Notes: generated from the letters alone by a model not told the origin. DNA of 27,662 nt from JAXFQS01 sp034178815 (GCA_034178815.1 JAXFQS010000165.1:1-27662); one strand, 5' to 3'; positions 1 through 8,612 are shown, counted from the stretch's first letter. Numbers and translations: made by a program.

Positions 1-834
1 CACCTCGCCACCCACCTCCACGCCACCCTCGCCGCCCCCATCAACCAAGCCCGCGCCGCCAACGCCGAACGCCTCGCCGCCGACACCTGGCCCACCCTAT
101 TCGACCACACCTACACCCCGCCAATCCCCTTCGCAGACACCCTCCTCTCCGACCCAAACGCCCCCAGCCGCATCAAAAACTGGCGCCGCCTAGAACCCCT
201 CAAACCCCTCGCCGAAGCCGAAAAAAACCGCCCCCTCCCCGAAGAAGCAGCCCGCCTCGCAGACCAGCAGATTGCCCGCCTCTTCACCCTCGCCCGCCAA
301 GCCCGCGACGGTCAGAACAGACAACTCGACCTCGCCCGCCAACCCACCCTCGACGCCGCCCGCAAGGAACAACTCGACCTCGATGCCACCACCCAGCGCC
401 TCCGCTCCGCCGTCCTCCAAGCCTGGGAACAAGCACGCCTCCCACTCCTCTTCCCCTCCGAGCCTCGCCCCGAAAACGCCAACGAACAGTACACCACCCT
501 CTTCCCCTCCGTCGAAGAACGCCTCCAACTCATCGCCCGCGAAATACTCGACCAAATCCGCCAAGAAGCCCAAGCCGCCGCCCCAACCCCGCCCCCAGAC
601 GACCCCCCCCCAGACCAACCCCCGGAAGAGACTCCCCCGGAAGAAAAACCCGAGGAGGAAGATGAACTCTTCTCCCTTTCCATCCAGCGCCTCGGCTCAG
701 ACCTTCAAATCTCCATCCGCCAAGGACAGAAGACCATCCGCCAAATGACCGTCCCCGCACGCGCCAAAACCTTCAAAGAAGCCATGCGAAAGGCTGTCCA
801 AACCCTCAGCAGCGAGGTGCTCTCCCTCGACTAG
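1..834 (+). CDS. 3' part of an unrecognised protein, cut by the left window edge
   Basis: Frame 1 is open from the first base to a TAG at 832-834, giving 277 residues with no start in the window. I do not recognise the family. The first ~180 residues are rich in Ala, Arg, Leu, Glu and Gln and look helical, possibly coiled coil (many RxxL and QLDLA-type heptad-like stretches). Residues ~195-225 form a low-complexity Pro/Glu/Asp linker. The last ~50 residues look like a small alpha/beta domain, with two alternating beta-type strands (FSLSIQRL, LQISIRQGQ) and then a helix. Codon use is extremely C-rich at third positions. The gene ends 46 bases before the -35 box of the next promoter, so it probably closes an upstream transcription unit. 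It could be a scaffold or ATPase-associated protein, but nothing in the sequence decides this. Confidence 0.7.
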   Translation, partial: HLATHLHATLAAPINQARAANAERLAADTWPTLFDHTYTPPIPFADTLLSDPNAPSRIKNWRRLEPLKPLAEAEKNRPLPEEAARLADQQIARLFTLARQARDGQNRQLDLARQPTLDAARKEQLDLDATTQRLRSAVLQAWEQARLPLLFPSEPRPENANEQYTTLFPSVEERLQLIAREILDQIRQEAQAAAPTPPPDDPPPDQPPEETPPEEKPEEEDELFSLSIQRLGSDLQISIRQGQKTIRQMTVPARAKTFKEAMRKAVQTLSSEVLSLD

Positions 835-880
835 CCCTGCCGCCAGCCCCGCCCCGTCCGGACAACCCGTCCGCTTTCGC

Positions 881-909
881 TTGTCAAGCACGCGACTTTT
901 TCCTATAAT
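881..909 (+). promoter_or_regulatory. sigma70-type promoter P1
   Basis: TTGTCA at 881-886 and a perfect TATAAT at 904-909 are separated by exactly 17 bases. This lies in a non-coding gap after the TAG at 834, and the expected transcription start is near 916. It is the only promoter-like pair I see before 10657, so it may drive the whole unit from 1006 to 10596. Confidence 0.75.
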
Positions 910-1005
910 AACCCGCGAAAGACCCTCGACCCGCAAGAACCATTCGTGCACCACCCACGCGCCATCCCCCCCGAACCCAGTGACCGCCCGCGCCGGACAC
1001 CAGCC

Positions 1006-2808
1006 GTGCGCCTCGCCCTCGCCCTGCCCCTTCTCCTCACCCTCGCCCTCCAGACCCTTGGAGCCGACCGTACCCCGCCACTGATCGTCTACCGCGTAGC
1101 CGGTGGCCCCACCCGCAACCCCCAGACCTTCCGCGAACAATGTCGCCTGATGGCCCGCTACCGCGGTACCATCGACGAAGTCTGGTACGGCGGAGCACGC
1201 CCCCTTTGCCGATTAGAAACCGTCCGCGAGGAACTCCGCCGCGTCGCCGCCTTCCGCGAAGATCTCGACCGCGCCGGTGTCGCCCTCTCCTTCCAGCAGG
1301 GGCTGACCCTCGGGCACGACTACTGCTACTGCGGCACCCCCGGCAACACCGTTATGCCCGCCGGCGTCTACCCGCCCGCCGAAGTCCATCCTTTCCCCGA
1401 CAGCGCCTGGAAAATGCGCCGCGACGGCTCTCGCGCTCGCTATGCCCTGCTCTGCCCTCGTGCCCCCGAAGTGCTGGCTTACGAACGCGCCTATGTCAAG
1501 GAAGTGCTCCAGGCCCTCGACCCCAAGGTTTACTGGCTCGACGACGATTTGCGCCTAGGCGTCGGGGCCGTCGAATGCTGGTGTCCGCGCTGTCTCGAAG
1601 CTTTCAACCGCGCGAATCGAACCAATCTCTCCCGCCAGGAGTTGATAGCCATTGTCCACGGTTCCGACGAACTTTCCCCTCTGCGGGAAGCTTGGATTCG
1701 CTTCTGCGCCAAGAGCCTTGAGGGGTACGCCCGAACCGTCCGGCAGGCTGCGGACGAATACTCCAAGGAGACCCGTCTGGGCCTTCAATCCGTCTCCGCC
1801 GATGACCTCTGCAGTGGCCCGGACTACCTAGGTGTGCTGCGCGAACTTTCCGGCGATGGGCGCGTTCCGGCGGGTATCCGCCCCGGCCACGGCTACTATC
1901 GGGACGAGCATCCGCTTGGCTTGCTGGAGAAACTTCGCTGGGTGGCTCGCGAGGCGGAGCGTTCCCGCCCCTGCACCAATTGGTGCGCAACTGTCTGCTA
2001 CGAGCAAGAGACCTATCCGCGCTTGTTGTTGCATAAGTCGCCCCGTGCCATTGTCACCGAATGCGTCCTGGCCCTTGCCGCCGGCTGCGACACTTTGAGC
2101 CTCTATTACGCCTCGGGAGAGAGCCCCGAGCGCCCCGAACCCTTTGGCGACTTGCTTGCCGAACTTTCCCGTGTCCGGCCCTATCTGGAGCATTTGAGCG
2201 CGCTGGCTCGCACCACGACTCTCGGCGGCTTGGCTCGCTATCCGGGGGGCGCCGTCCTGCGCCAGCGTGGCTTGACTTTGGACGATCCGGAGGCCCGGGA
2301 TATCGACCTGTGGCGGGCGGGCATCCCGGTCACGGTTGCCGAATCAGCCGCCCCGCACAAGGTCTGGTGGGTCACGCCCCGTAGCCGCCGGGCCTTTGTC
2401 GAGGGTGACCGCGAGCGTTTGGCTCGGGAGGGGTTTGTCGCTTTCCCCGCGCTGGCCTACCCTACGGAAAGTCTCCGCAAAAGTTGGCTCGACGAACTGG
2501 ATCGTCTGACGGGAACCAACTTCCCCGTGCGTCTGGAAAGCACCCATCCGATTTGTTTGCTTCCCCGCCACGAGCGCACCACGGGAAAACTCCGCGCGGT
2601 GACGCTGCTGAACCTCTCAATCGGCGATGTCGACCGCCTCGATTTGCGCCTGCGAAACCCTGCCTCCACCAACCTCTTCTGGCGCACGCCGCAGCATCCC
2701 GCGCCCCTTCCTTTGACCCATCGTCCCGGTGCCGTCCCGGGCGAAATCATCCTCCAGCCGCCCCTTCTCGGCGGCTGGCAAGTCGGCACCATCACCTGTG
2801 GCCTCTAG
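1006..2808 (+). CDS. exported putative glycoside hydrolase (TIM-barrel, GH42/GH-A-like)
   Basis: About 600 residues. From GTG 1006 the protein begins with a clean signal peptide (MRLALALPLLLTLALQTLGA). An in-frame GTG at 946 would add 20 residues rich in Pro, Arg and His and is the alternative start; neither has a strong ribosome site. A segment around residues 180-210 reads YWLDDDLRL followed by CWCPRCLEAFN. That arrangement (acidic cluster at a strand end, then Cys-x-Cys-x2-Cys) resembles predicted beta-galactosidase-like TIM barrels common in Lentisphaerota/Verrucomicrobiota; this is family knowledge from memory, not a search. A later stretch, CTNWCATVCYEQETYP, may hold another active-site or metal-binding Cys/Glu group. 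The C-terminal ~120 residues look like a beta-rich accessory domain. It precedes hemB by 34 bases and is the first gene after P1. Substrate unknown; the glycosidase call is moderate to weak. Confidence 0.6.
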   Translation: MRLALALPLLLTLALQTLGADRTPPLIVYRVAGGPTRNPQTFREQCRLMARYRGTIDEVWYGGARPLCRLETVREELRRVAAFREDLDRAGVALSFQQGLTLGHDYCYCGTPGNTVMPAGVYPPAEVHPFPDSAWKMRRDGSRARYALLCPRAPEVLAYERAYVKEVLQALDPKVYWLDDDLRLGVGAVECWCPRCLEAFNRANRTNLSRQELIAIVHGSDELSPLREAWIRFCAKSLEGYARTVRQAADEYSKETRLGLQSVSADDLCSGPDYLGVLRELSGDGRVPAGIRPGHGYYRDEHPLGLLEKLRWVAREAERSRPCTNWCATVCYEQETYPRLLLHKSPRAIVTECVLALAAGCDTLSLYYASGESPERPEPFGDLLAELSRVRPYLEHLSALARTTTLGGLARYPGGAVLRQRGLTLDDPEARDIDLWRAGIPVTVAESAAPHKVWWVTPRSRRAFVEGDRERLAREGFVAFPALAYPTESLRKSWLDELDRLTGTNFPVRLESTHPICLLPRHERTTGKLRAVTLLNLSIGDVDRLDLRLRNPASTNLFWRTPQHPAPLPLTHRPGAVPGEIILQPPLLGGWQVGTITCGL

Positions 2809-2833
2809 CCCCAGGTTTCCCCCAACCCCAACC

Positions 2834-2837
2834 GGAG
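2834..2837 (+). promoter_or_regulatory. ribosome binding site selecting the TTG start of hemB
   Basis: GGAG lies 5 bases before TTG 2843. The frame remains open upstream to an ATG at 2729, but that would put 38 Ser/Pro-rich residues overlapping the previous gene in front of HemB. The TTG with this site gives the usual family length. Confidence 0.6.
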
Positions 2838-2842
2838 ATTCC

Positions 2843-3835
2843 TTGAAAGAACCCCACGCCAACTATCCCGAACTCAGGCTCGACCGTCAGCGCCGGACGC
2901 CCGCCATCCGCCGTCTTCTGGCCGCGCCGCCCCTTCCGCCCGCCAAGTGGATTTGGCCCATCTTCGTGGTCGACGGCCGCAACCGCCGAGAGCCCATTCC
3001 CTCCTTGAGCGGTCAGTACCGCGTCAGCCTCGACCAACTTGAGGCCCATCTCGCCCCCGCCGTGGAGGCCGGCATCGGAGGTGTGCTCCTCTTCGGTCAG
3101 GAGGAAGGCACCAAAGACCCCAACGGCTGCCAAGCCTGGAACCCCAAAGGTACCGTACAAAAGGCCGTCGGCCATATCAAGCAACGCTTCCCCCAGATAG
3201 CCGTCGCCACCGATGTCTGCCTCTGCGCCTACACCGACCACGGACACTGCGGCGCCCTCGCCCCCGATGGCTCCATCGACAACCCTCTGACCTGCGACCT
3301 GCTCGCCCGCATTGCCCGCTCCCACGCCGAAGCCGGCGCAGACATCGTCGCCCCATCCGCCATGGCGGACGGCCAAGTCCGCGCCATCCGCGCCGCCCTC
3401 TCCGAGGCCGGACTCGACCACACCCTCGTCATGGCCTACTCCACCAAATTCGCCTCCACCCTCTACGGCCCCTTCCGCGACGCCGAACGCTCCGCGCCAA
3501 CCTCCGGCGACCGCCGCGCCTACCAGGCTGACCCCTTCAACCCCCGAGCCGCCCTCCTCGAATCCGCACTCGACGAGGCCGAAGGCGCCGACATCCTCAT
3601 GGTCAAGCCCGCCACCCCCTACCTCGACCTGCTGGCGGAACTCAGACGCCGCACCGACCTCCCCATCGCCCTCTACCATGTCAGCGGCGAATACGCCATG
3701 GCCCAAGCCGCCGCCGAGAAAGGTTGGCTCGACCTGCCCCCCTTCGCCCACGAAACCGCCGCCGCGTTCGCCCGCGCAGGCGCCGACATCATTATCTCCT
3801 ATTGGGCCGGCCGCTACACGGAACTCTTCGCATGA
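2843..3835 (+). CDS. hemB: delta-aminolevulinic acid dehydratase (porphobilinogen synthase)
   Basis: 330 residues from TTG 2843, the normal length for HemB. The enzyme condenses two 5-aminolevulinate molecules to porphobilinogen, an early step common to all tetrapyrroles, in the cytoplasm. The zinc-site motif DVCLCAYTDHGHCG puts cysteines at residues 126, 128 and 136, so this is the zinc-dependent class rather than the Asp-rich magnesium class. The two active-site lysines are visible: K202 in YSTKFAS-YGPFRDA and K255 (Schiff base) in ILMVKPA. The C-terminal segment YHVSGEYAM is also typical. The stop overlaps maf by 4 bases (ATGA), so the two are probably translationally coupled. Codon use is strongly C-ending, unlike the G-ending maf that follows. 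The only other tetrapyrrole-type gene seen is the radical SAM gene at 8609. Confidence 0.97.
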   Translation: MKEPHANYPELRLDRQRRTPAIRRLLAAPPLPPAKWIWPIFVVDGRNRREPIPSLSGQYRVSLDQLEAHLAPAVEAGIGGVLLFGQEEGTKDPNGCQAWNPKGTVQKAVGHIKQRFPQIAVATDVCLCAYTDHGHCGALAPDGSIDNPLTCDLLARIARSHAEAGADIVAPSAMADGQVRAIRAALSEAGLDHTLVMAYSTKFASTLYGPFRDAERSAPTSGDRRAYQADPFNPRAALLESALDEAEGADILMVKPATPYLDLLAELRRRTDLPIALYHVSGEYAMAQAAAEKGWLDLPPFAHETAAAFARAGADIIISYWAGRYTELFA

Positions 3836-4446
3836 ATGACCTTCAACCTATCGTCCTGGCGTCAACCTCTCCCCGGCGCGCCAAGATTCTCCGCGCGCTG
3901 GAGATACCCTTCGAAGTCGTCCGCCCCTACGCCGAGGAAGACCTCGATCCCGACGACCCTGTGGAGACCGTCACGGCAAACGCCAGGGCCAAACTTAAGG
4001 CGGCGCTCGCAGAGATTCCTGCCGACCGGCGCATCCTGGCGGCGGACACCATCGTCTGGATCGATGGCCGACCAATCGGGAAGCCGCGCGACCTCCAGGA
4101 GGCGCGGGATATACTCAGGTTTCTCTCCGGGGCGACCCATCTGGTCTTTACGGCGGTGGCTTTCAGTGACCGGGATTCGTGCCGCGTGGAGACCTCGGCG
4201 GTGACCTTCCGGGAACTGACCGACCAGGAGATTGAGGGCTATGTCGCGCGGGTTTGTCCGACCGACAGGGCTGGGGCTTACGACATCGACGAGAATGGCA
4301 TCGAACTGGTCGATCGCTATTCGGGATCGTTCACCAACATTATGGGTCTGCCGCAGGAGGTGGTGCTTGACTGGTATCGGGCGGGCTGCGTACCTCCCGA
4401 GGCGCCCCGCTACCGCACCCGCTTCCGCAATCCGCGCGAACCATGA
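3832..4446 (+). CDS. maf: Maf-family nucleoside triphosphate pyrophosphatase
   Basis: 204 residues from ATG 3832, which overlaps the hemB stop as ATGA. Maf/YhdE/YceF proteins hydrolyse non-canonical or selected NTPs (dTTP, UTP, modified nucleotides) to monophosphate and pyrophosphate, a house-cleaning role. The family signature is complete: LASTSPRR at residues 9-16, the acidic AADTIV around D72, GKP, DRAGAYDIDE and GSFTNIMGLP. Exact substrate preference (YhdE- or YceF-like) cannot be fixed by eye, although the GAY-DI segment is closer to the dTTPase/UTPase group. The last ~20 residues (Pro/Arg-rich) extend beyond the conserved core. Third codon positions are mainly G/T here, in sharp contrast to hemB. 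The stop again overlaps the next gene as ATGA. Confidence 0.95.
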   Translation: MNDLQPIVLASTSPRRAKILRALEIPFEVVRPYAEEDLDPDDPVETVTANARAKLKAALAEIPADRRILAADTIVWIDGRPIGKPRDLQEARDILRFLSGATHLVFTAVAFSDRDSCRVETSAVTFRELTDQEIEGYVARVCPTDRAGAYDIDENGIELVDRYSGSFTNIMGLPQEVVLDWYRAGCVPPEAPRYRTRFRNPREP

Positions 4447-6230
4447 CCCGATCCTGGCGCATCTTCGCGGCTTGGGCGTTCGATGCCATTCTTCTGGCGG
4501 TCGCCTATCTTCTGGCGCGTTGCTACCGCACCAGTTTCGGCCCTGTCAGTTGGGATTTGCCGGCGACACTGCGTTCGCTCGCGCCGGTGGTGGGGTTGCA
4601 ACTGCTGGCGCTGCAACTTTCCGGCTGCCGGCGCATTCCGTGGCGTTGCATCTCGGCCTCTGACATCTTGCGCTTTGCCGCGGCGTTGGCGCTGGCGGCG
4701 TTGCCACCCGTCTGCTGGCGCCTGTTCAGGCCGGGTGACGCCCTGATTCCCATCTCCTACGCTATCCTCGCGCTGGATGCGCACTTTGCGCTTTTCGCTT
4801 TGGTCGGGGTGCGATTGGTAGCAAGGTTGGCGGGGCGGGGAAACGCAGGATTGTTCCGCGGGGGTGGGCAGGAAGGGGGGCGAATCCTGCTTATGGGTGC
4901 GGCGGCGGCGGAGAATCCGCTGGTGTGGGACGGCTCGCTGGCGGTGCTGGGGATTGTCGATTCGGATCCCGCGCTGAAGCACGCCCGCATCCGCGGCATC
5001 GATGTTCTCGGCACGCTCTCCGACGCGCCCCGCCTCGTGCGGCAGTTGCGCGCCGACCGCCTCGTCGTCGCGCCCGGTCTGCTCGACCCGTCCCGGCTCC
5101 GCGACCTCTCCGCCGACCTCCAGGGAACCGGCTGCCGTCTGAGCCTCCTGCCGACCCTGAGCGAACTGCCCGCCCTGCGCGATCCCGACATTACCGACCT
5201 GCTCGGACGCACCGAGGCCAACCTCCCCGACGCCGGCGCCGAAGCCTTCTACGCGGGCGCCACCGTCTGGGTCACCGGGGCCGGCGGTTCCATTGGTTCC
5301 GAACTTGTCCGCCAACTCGCTGCGTGGCGTCCCGCCCGCCTCGTGCTGCTTGAGCGGAGCGAGTTCGCGCTCTACGAAATCCACCGCGAACTGCTCCGCT
5401 CCGAGCCCCCCTTCGACCTTATCCCGGCCCTCGTCGACTGCGCCGACGAAGCCGCCGTCGAACGCCTCCTCAAGGCCCATCCCCCCAAAGCCATCCTCCA
5501 CGCCGCCGCCTACAAACATGTCCCCCTGCTCGAAGCCAATCCCCGCGCCGCGCTCGAAAACAATGTCCTCGGCACCTGGAATCTCGCCCGCCTCGCCAAA
5601 GCCGCCGCCGTCCCCTGCTTCCTGCTCGTCTCAACCGACAAAGCCATCCATCCCGTCTCCGCCATGGGCGCCAGCAAATGCCTCGCCGAACGCCTCGTCT
5701 CCTCCCTCCAAGAACCTAACGGGTCGACCCGCTTCTGCGCCGTGCGCTTCGGCAATGTGCTCGGATCGTCCGGCTCCGTCGTGCCCCTCTTTCGGGAGCA
5801 AATCGCCCGAGGAGGGCCCGTCACCGTGACCGACCCTGCCATGATGCGCTACTTTATGACCATCCGCGAAGCCGCCTCCCTCATCCTCCGCGCCCCGCCC
5901 CTCTCCCGCGGCGGAGAAACCTACCTCCTCGACATGGGCAAGCCCCTCTCCGTCGCCTGGCTCGCCGCAGAAATGGTTCGCCTCGCCGGCAAACAGCCGG
6001 GTGAAGAGATTCGTATCGTCTACACCGGCGCCCGCCCCGGAGAGCGCCTCAGCGAAGAACTCGGACTCGACCTCGCACGCCCCACCCCCATCCCCAAAAT
6101 CCTCATCGCCCCCATCCCCGCGCTCGCCCCCGACCGCGTCCCACTCCTGCTCCAGACTGTCCGCCAACTCATCCAGGAAAACGCCCCTCCCGAAACCCTC
6201 CGCCAACGCCTAGCCCCTTGGCTCGACTAG
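4443..6230 (+). CDS. membrane-bound UDP-sugar 4,6-dehydratase (CapD/WbpM/PglF/FlaA1 family)
   Basis: 595 residues. The N-terminal ~130 residues hold about four hydrophobic membrane segments. Residues ~150-245 form a CoA-binding-like Rossmann domain (RILLMGA, AVLGIVDSD). From ~275 comes an extended short-chain dehydrogenase domain with the NAD(P) motif TGAGGSIGSE (T278 onward). The segment STDKAIHPVSAMGASK gives T398, M408 and K412. This Thr-Met-Lys arrangement, with Met replacing the usual Tyr, is the catalytic pattern known from PglF/WbpM-type UDP-GlcNAc 4,6-dehydratases. The expected product is UDP-4-keto-6-deoxy-N-acetylhexosamine for capsule, O-antigen or protein glycosylation. No aminotransferase or acetyltransferase partner is in the window. 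Codon use switches from G/T-ending to C-ending near 4980, between the membrane and Rossmann parts. The start overlaps the maf stop (ATGA). Confidence 0.92.
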   Translation: MTRSWRIFAAWAFDAILLAVAYLLARCYRTSFGPVSWDLPATLRSLAPVVGLQLLALQLSGCRRIPWRCISASDILRFAAALALAALPPVCWRLFRPGDALIPISYAILALDAHFALFALVGVRLVARLAGRGNAGLFRGGGQEGGRILLMGAAAAENPLVWDGSLAVLGIVDSDPALKHARIRGIDVLGTLSDAPRLVRQLRADRLVVAPGLLDPSRLRDLSADLQGTGCRLSLLPTLSELPALRDPDITDLLGRTEANLPDAGAEAFYAGATVWVTGAGGSIGSELVRQLAAWRPARLVLLERSEFALYEIHRELLRSEPPFDLIPALVDCADEAAVERLLKAHPPKAILHAAAYKHVPLLEANPRAALENNVLGTWNLARLAKAAAVPCFLLVSTDKAIHPVSAMGASKCLAERLVSSLQEPNGSTRFCAVRFGNVLGSSGSVVPLFREQIARGGPVTVTDPAMMRYFMTIREAASLILRAPPLSRGGETYLLDMGKPLSVAWLAAEMVRLAGKQPGEEIRIVYTGARPGERLSEELGLDLARPTPIPKILIAPIPALAPDRVPLLLQTVRQLIQENAPPETLRQRLAPWLD

Positions 6231-6242
6231 AGGAAAAACAGT

Positions 6243-6698
6243 ATGAGAATCCCACTCGCCGCAATCCCGCTCGCCCTGCTCGCCGCAGGCTGCTGCACCA
6301 TCGAACGATCCAGCCGCTACCCCGTCGGAGACTACGCCCACGGCACCTCAAAAGGCCGCATCGCCGAACATATCCATGTCAGCAACTACGGCTACTACCT
6401 CTTCAACCACTACCCCATCTTCTGCGGCGACACCCGCCCCGGCCGCGTCGGCAAAACCCGCTTCTTCGGCGGCAAGGTCGATGTCCAAGGGGTCGCCTCC
6501 GCCCTCTTCGAAGAAGTCGGAGAGCGCCGCGGCCGCATCAGCGAGATTCAGCCCAAAACCTACTCCACCTGCTTCTTCTCCTGTATCCCCTACATCGGCA
6601 ACTCCCTAGGCATCCTCTGGTACCGCGAAGCCCAACTCTCCGCCGTGCTCGTCGTCCCCCAGTCCCAGCCGCCCCAACGCAAAGGAGCCCGCCAATGA
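6243..6698 (+). CDS. lipoprotein with NYGYYLF motif, copy 1
   Basis: 151 residues with a lipoprotein signal peptide (MRIPLAAIPLALLAAGCC), giving a cleavage site before the Cys at about 17; an AGAGGA ribosome site precedes ATG 6243. The family is unrecognised. The core contains VSNYGYYLFNHYPIFCGD, shared in altered form by the next gene. It also has several Cys and aromatic residues (STCFFSCIPYIGNSLGILWY), then a short Pro/Gln tail. Probably anchored in a membrane facing the periplasm. Its stop overlaps the start of the paralogue as ATGA, so the two are surely co-translated. Confidence 0.85.
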   Translation: MRIPLAAIPLALLAAGCCTIERSSRYPVGDYAHGTSKGRIAEHIHVSNYGYYLFNHYPIFCGDTRPGRVGKTRFFGGKVDVQGVASALFEEVGERRGRISEIQPKTYSTCFFSCIPYIGNSLGILWYREAQLSAVLVVPQSQPPQRKGARQ

Positions 6699-7084
6699 AA
6701 CCCTTCGCCGCCCTCGTTCCCGCTCTTCTTCTCCTAGCTGGATGCGCCACCGTCGAGACCGTCGCGCCGCAGCAAAAACTCCGCACCGACGGCGACAAAC
6801 CCCTCAAGAGCGTCATCTCCGTCGAGAACTACGGCTACTACCTCTTCGGCTTCATCCCCCTCATCGGCGGCGACCCCGCCTATCCCAACGAGAACCGCAC
6901 TGCCTGCTTCCGCGAGACCGTCACCCTCCAACGAAATATGGACATGCTCGCCGACGAAGCCCGCCGAATCAAAGCCAAAGACCTCGTCAACCTCAAGAGC
7001 GAAGTCGAATGGACCGGCTCCTTCTCCTTCTGGGTCTTCTGGCGCAAGACCATCTACACCTCAGCCGACGCGCTCGGGGAATAA
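6695..7084 (+). CDS. lipoprotein with NYGYYLF motif, copy 2
   Basis: 129 residues from ATG 6695 with AAGGAG a few bases upstream. The signal peptide ends in a lipobox (LLLLAGC). The frame is open farther upstream, but that part only shadows the first lipoprotein gene. Shared with copy 1: VENYGYYLFGFIPLIGGDP, a following Val-x-Leu/Val-Gln stretch, a central helix and a hydrophobic end (SFSFWVFWRKTIY). The two differ enough that duplication must be old. Function unknown; a small envelope stress or trafficking lipoprotein is only a guess. Four bases separate its stop from comM. Confidence 0.85.
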   Translation: MKPFAALVPALLLLAGCATVETVAPQQKLRTDGDKPLKSVISVENYGYYLFGFIPLIGGDPAYPNENRTACFRETVTLQRNMDMLADEARRIKAKDLVNLKSEVEWTGSFSFWVFWRKTIYTSADALGE

Positions 7085-7088
7085 CCTA

Positions 7089-8612
7089 ATGGTCGTCTGC
7101 GTCCGCTCCGGGGCAGTCAGCGGCCTGATTGCCTACCCTGTCGAAGTCGAAGCCAGCCTAGGCAGAGGCGACGAAGGCATCGTTATCGTCGGGTTGCCGG
7201 ATGCCGCCGTCAAGGAGAGCCGCGACCGCGTCACCGCCGCCCTGGCCAACTCGGGATTCGCCCCCAAACTCTCCAAGACCACCATCAACCTCGCGCCCGC
7301 CGATGTCCGCAAAGAAGGCCCCCTCTACGACCTGCCCATAGCCATCGCCCTGCTCGCTGCCAGCCAAACCATTCCCCCGCCGCCGAGCGACCTCGCCCTA
7401 GTGGGGGAACTGGCCCTGCGGGGCCGTGTGCGCCCGGTCAAGGGGCTCCTTCCGATGGCGCTTCGGCTCCGCGAGGAAGGCATCACGAGCCTCATCTGTC
7501 CGCCCGAAAACGCCGAAGAGGCGGCAATCGTTCCGGGGCTTCGGGTGCTGCCGGCGGAGTCTCTCGAAGCCGTCGTTGCGCATCTTTCGGGCAAAGCACC
7601 GCTTGCCCCGCAAAGCCGCCGTCTGCCGCAGGAGGAGCCGTGCGATGAGGCCGAAGGGCTGGACTTTTCCGATGTCAAAGGTTTGGCCGCCGCGCGCCGC
7701 GCGGTGGAAGTCGCCGTTGCCGGGGGGCACAATCTGCTGATGCTGGGGAGTCCCGGCGCGGGGAAGTCTATGTTGGCCCGACGCATCCCCACGATTCTGC
7801 CGCCGCTGACCCTTGAGGAGGCTATCGACATCACCCGCATCCACTCGGTGGCGGGGACGCTTCGTGCGCACCAGTCGCTTCTGAGGTCGAGACCTTTCCG
7901 TTCGCCGCACCACACCATTTCCGACGCGGGGCTGATGGGCGGGGGAACGCATCCCGCGCCCGGGGAGATCTCGTTGGCGCACCGGGGCGTGCTCTTTCTC
8001 GACGAACTTCCCGAGTTCCGCCGCAATGTCCTTGAGGCTCTGCGGCAGCCTTTGGAGGACGGTTTTGTGAGCGTGGTGCGCGTCGGCGGGAGTTGCCGTT
8101 TCCCGTCGCGTTTTATGCTGGTGGCGGCGATGAATCCCTGTCCGTGCGGTTTTGCGGGAGATGCGCGGCGCGTCTGCACCTGCTCGAACGCCAAGCGCCA
8201 GGCCTACCGCGCACGAATCTCGGGGCCTCTGCTGGATCGTATCGACATTCAGATACGCATTCCCGCGGCGGACTACGCCCAACTCTCGAATGCCGCGCCC
8301 GGCGAGAGTTCCGCCGCCATCCGCCAACGCGTTGTGGCCTGCCGTGAACGCCAGGCGGCCCGTTTCAAGGGGGCTCCGCGCACCCGCACCAATGCTGAAA
8401 TGACCCCTGCCGAAGTCGAACGCCACTGCCGTCTCGAACCCTCCGCCGGCGCCTCTCTGCGCCAGGCTATGGAGGCGATGGGCTTGACGGCCCGGGCCTA
8501 CTCCCGCATCCTCAAAGTCTCCCGCACCATCGCAGACCTCGCCGGATCCGAGACTATCGCCGAGGAGCACCTCTTCGAAGCCGTCCAGTACCGTCTGCTC
8601 GACCGTCCATGA
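7089..8612 (+). CDS. comM: YifB/ComM-family magnesium-chelatase-like AAA+ ATPase
   Basis: 507 residues, full length for the family. The N-terminal ~170 residues form the Lon-type S5 fold (VVCVRSGAVSGL, IVIVGLPDAAVKESRDRV, INLAPADVRKEGPLYDLPIA). The AAA+ module carries Walker A GSPGAGKS at residues 220-227 and Walker B GVLFLDELPEF. The C-terminal Mg-chelatase-related helical domain includes SGPLLDRIDIQI and the tail ARAYSRILKVSRTIADL. In transformable bacteria ComM is a hexameric helicase that promotes branch migration of incoming DNA; in others its role is unclear. Whether this organism is competent cannot be judged. It ends with an ATGA overlap with the radical SAM gene. Third positions become G-rich between about 7400 and 8230. 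Confidence 0.96.
   Translation: MVVCVRSGAVSGLIAYPVEVEASLGRGDEGIVIVGLPDAAVKESRDRVTAALANSGFAPKLSKTTINLAPADVRKEGPLYDLPIAIALLAASQTIPPPPSDLALVGELALRGRVRPVKGLLPMALRLREEGITSLICPPENAEEAAIVPGLRVLPAESLEAVVAHLSGKAPLAPQSRRLPQEEPCDEAEGLDFSDVKGLAAARRAVEVAVAGGHNLLMLGSPGAGKSMLARRIPTILPPLTLEEAIDITRIHSVAGTLRAHQSLLRSRPFRSPHHTISDAGLMGGGTHPAPGEISLAHRGVLFLDELPEFRRNVLEALRQPLEDGFVSVVRVGGSCRFPSRFMLVAAMNPCPCGFAGDARRVCTCSNAKRQAYRARISGPLLDRIDIQIRIPAADYAQLSNAAPGESSAAIRQRVVACRERQAARFKGAPRTRTNAEMTPAEVERHCRLEPSAGASLRQAMEAMGLTARAYSRILKVSRTIADLAGSETIAEEHLFEAVQYRLLDRP

Noticed and set aside
2729..2842. Upstream ATG start for hemB
   Set aside because: It adds a Ser/Pro-rich stretch that overlaps the previous gene in another frame and makes HemB longer than its family; TTG 2843 with GGAG fits better.
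2792..3751. A 319-codon minus-strand open frame over hemB
   Set aside because: Shadow of the well-supported hemB; its translation is Gly/Val/Glu-rich and has no recognisable fold.
4410..5519. A 369-codon minus-strand open frame over the dehydratase gene
   Set aside because: Antisense to a protein with complete catalytic motifs; composition is typical of a GC-rich shadow frame.
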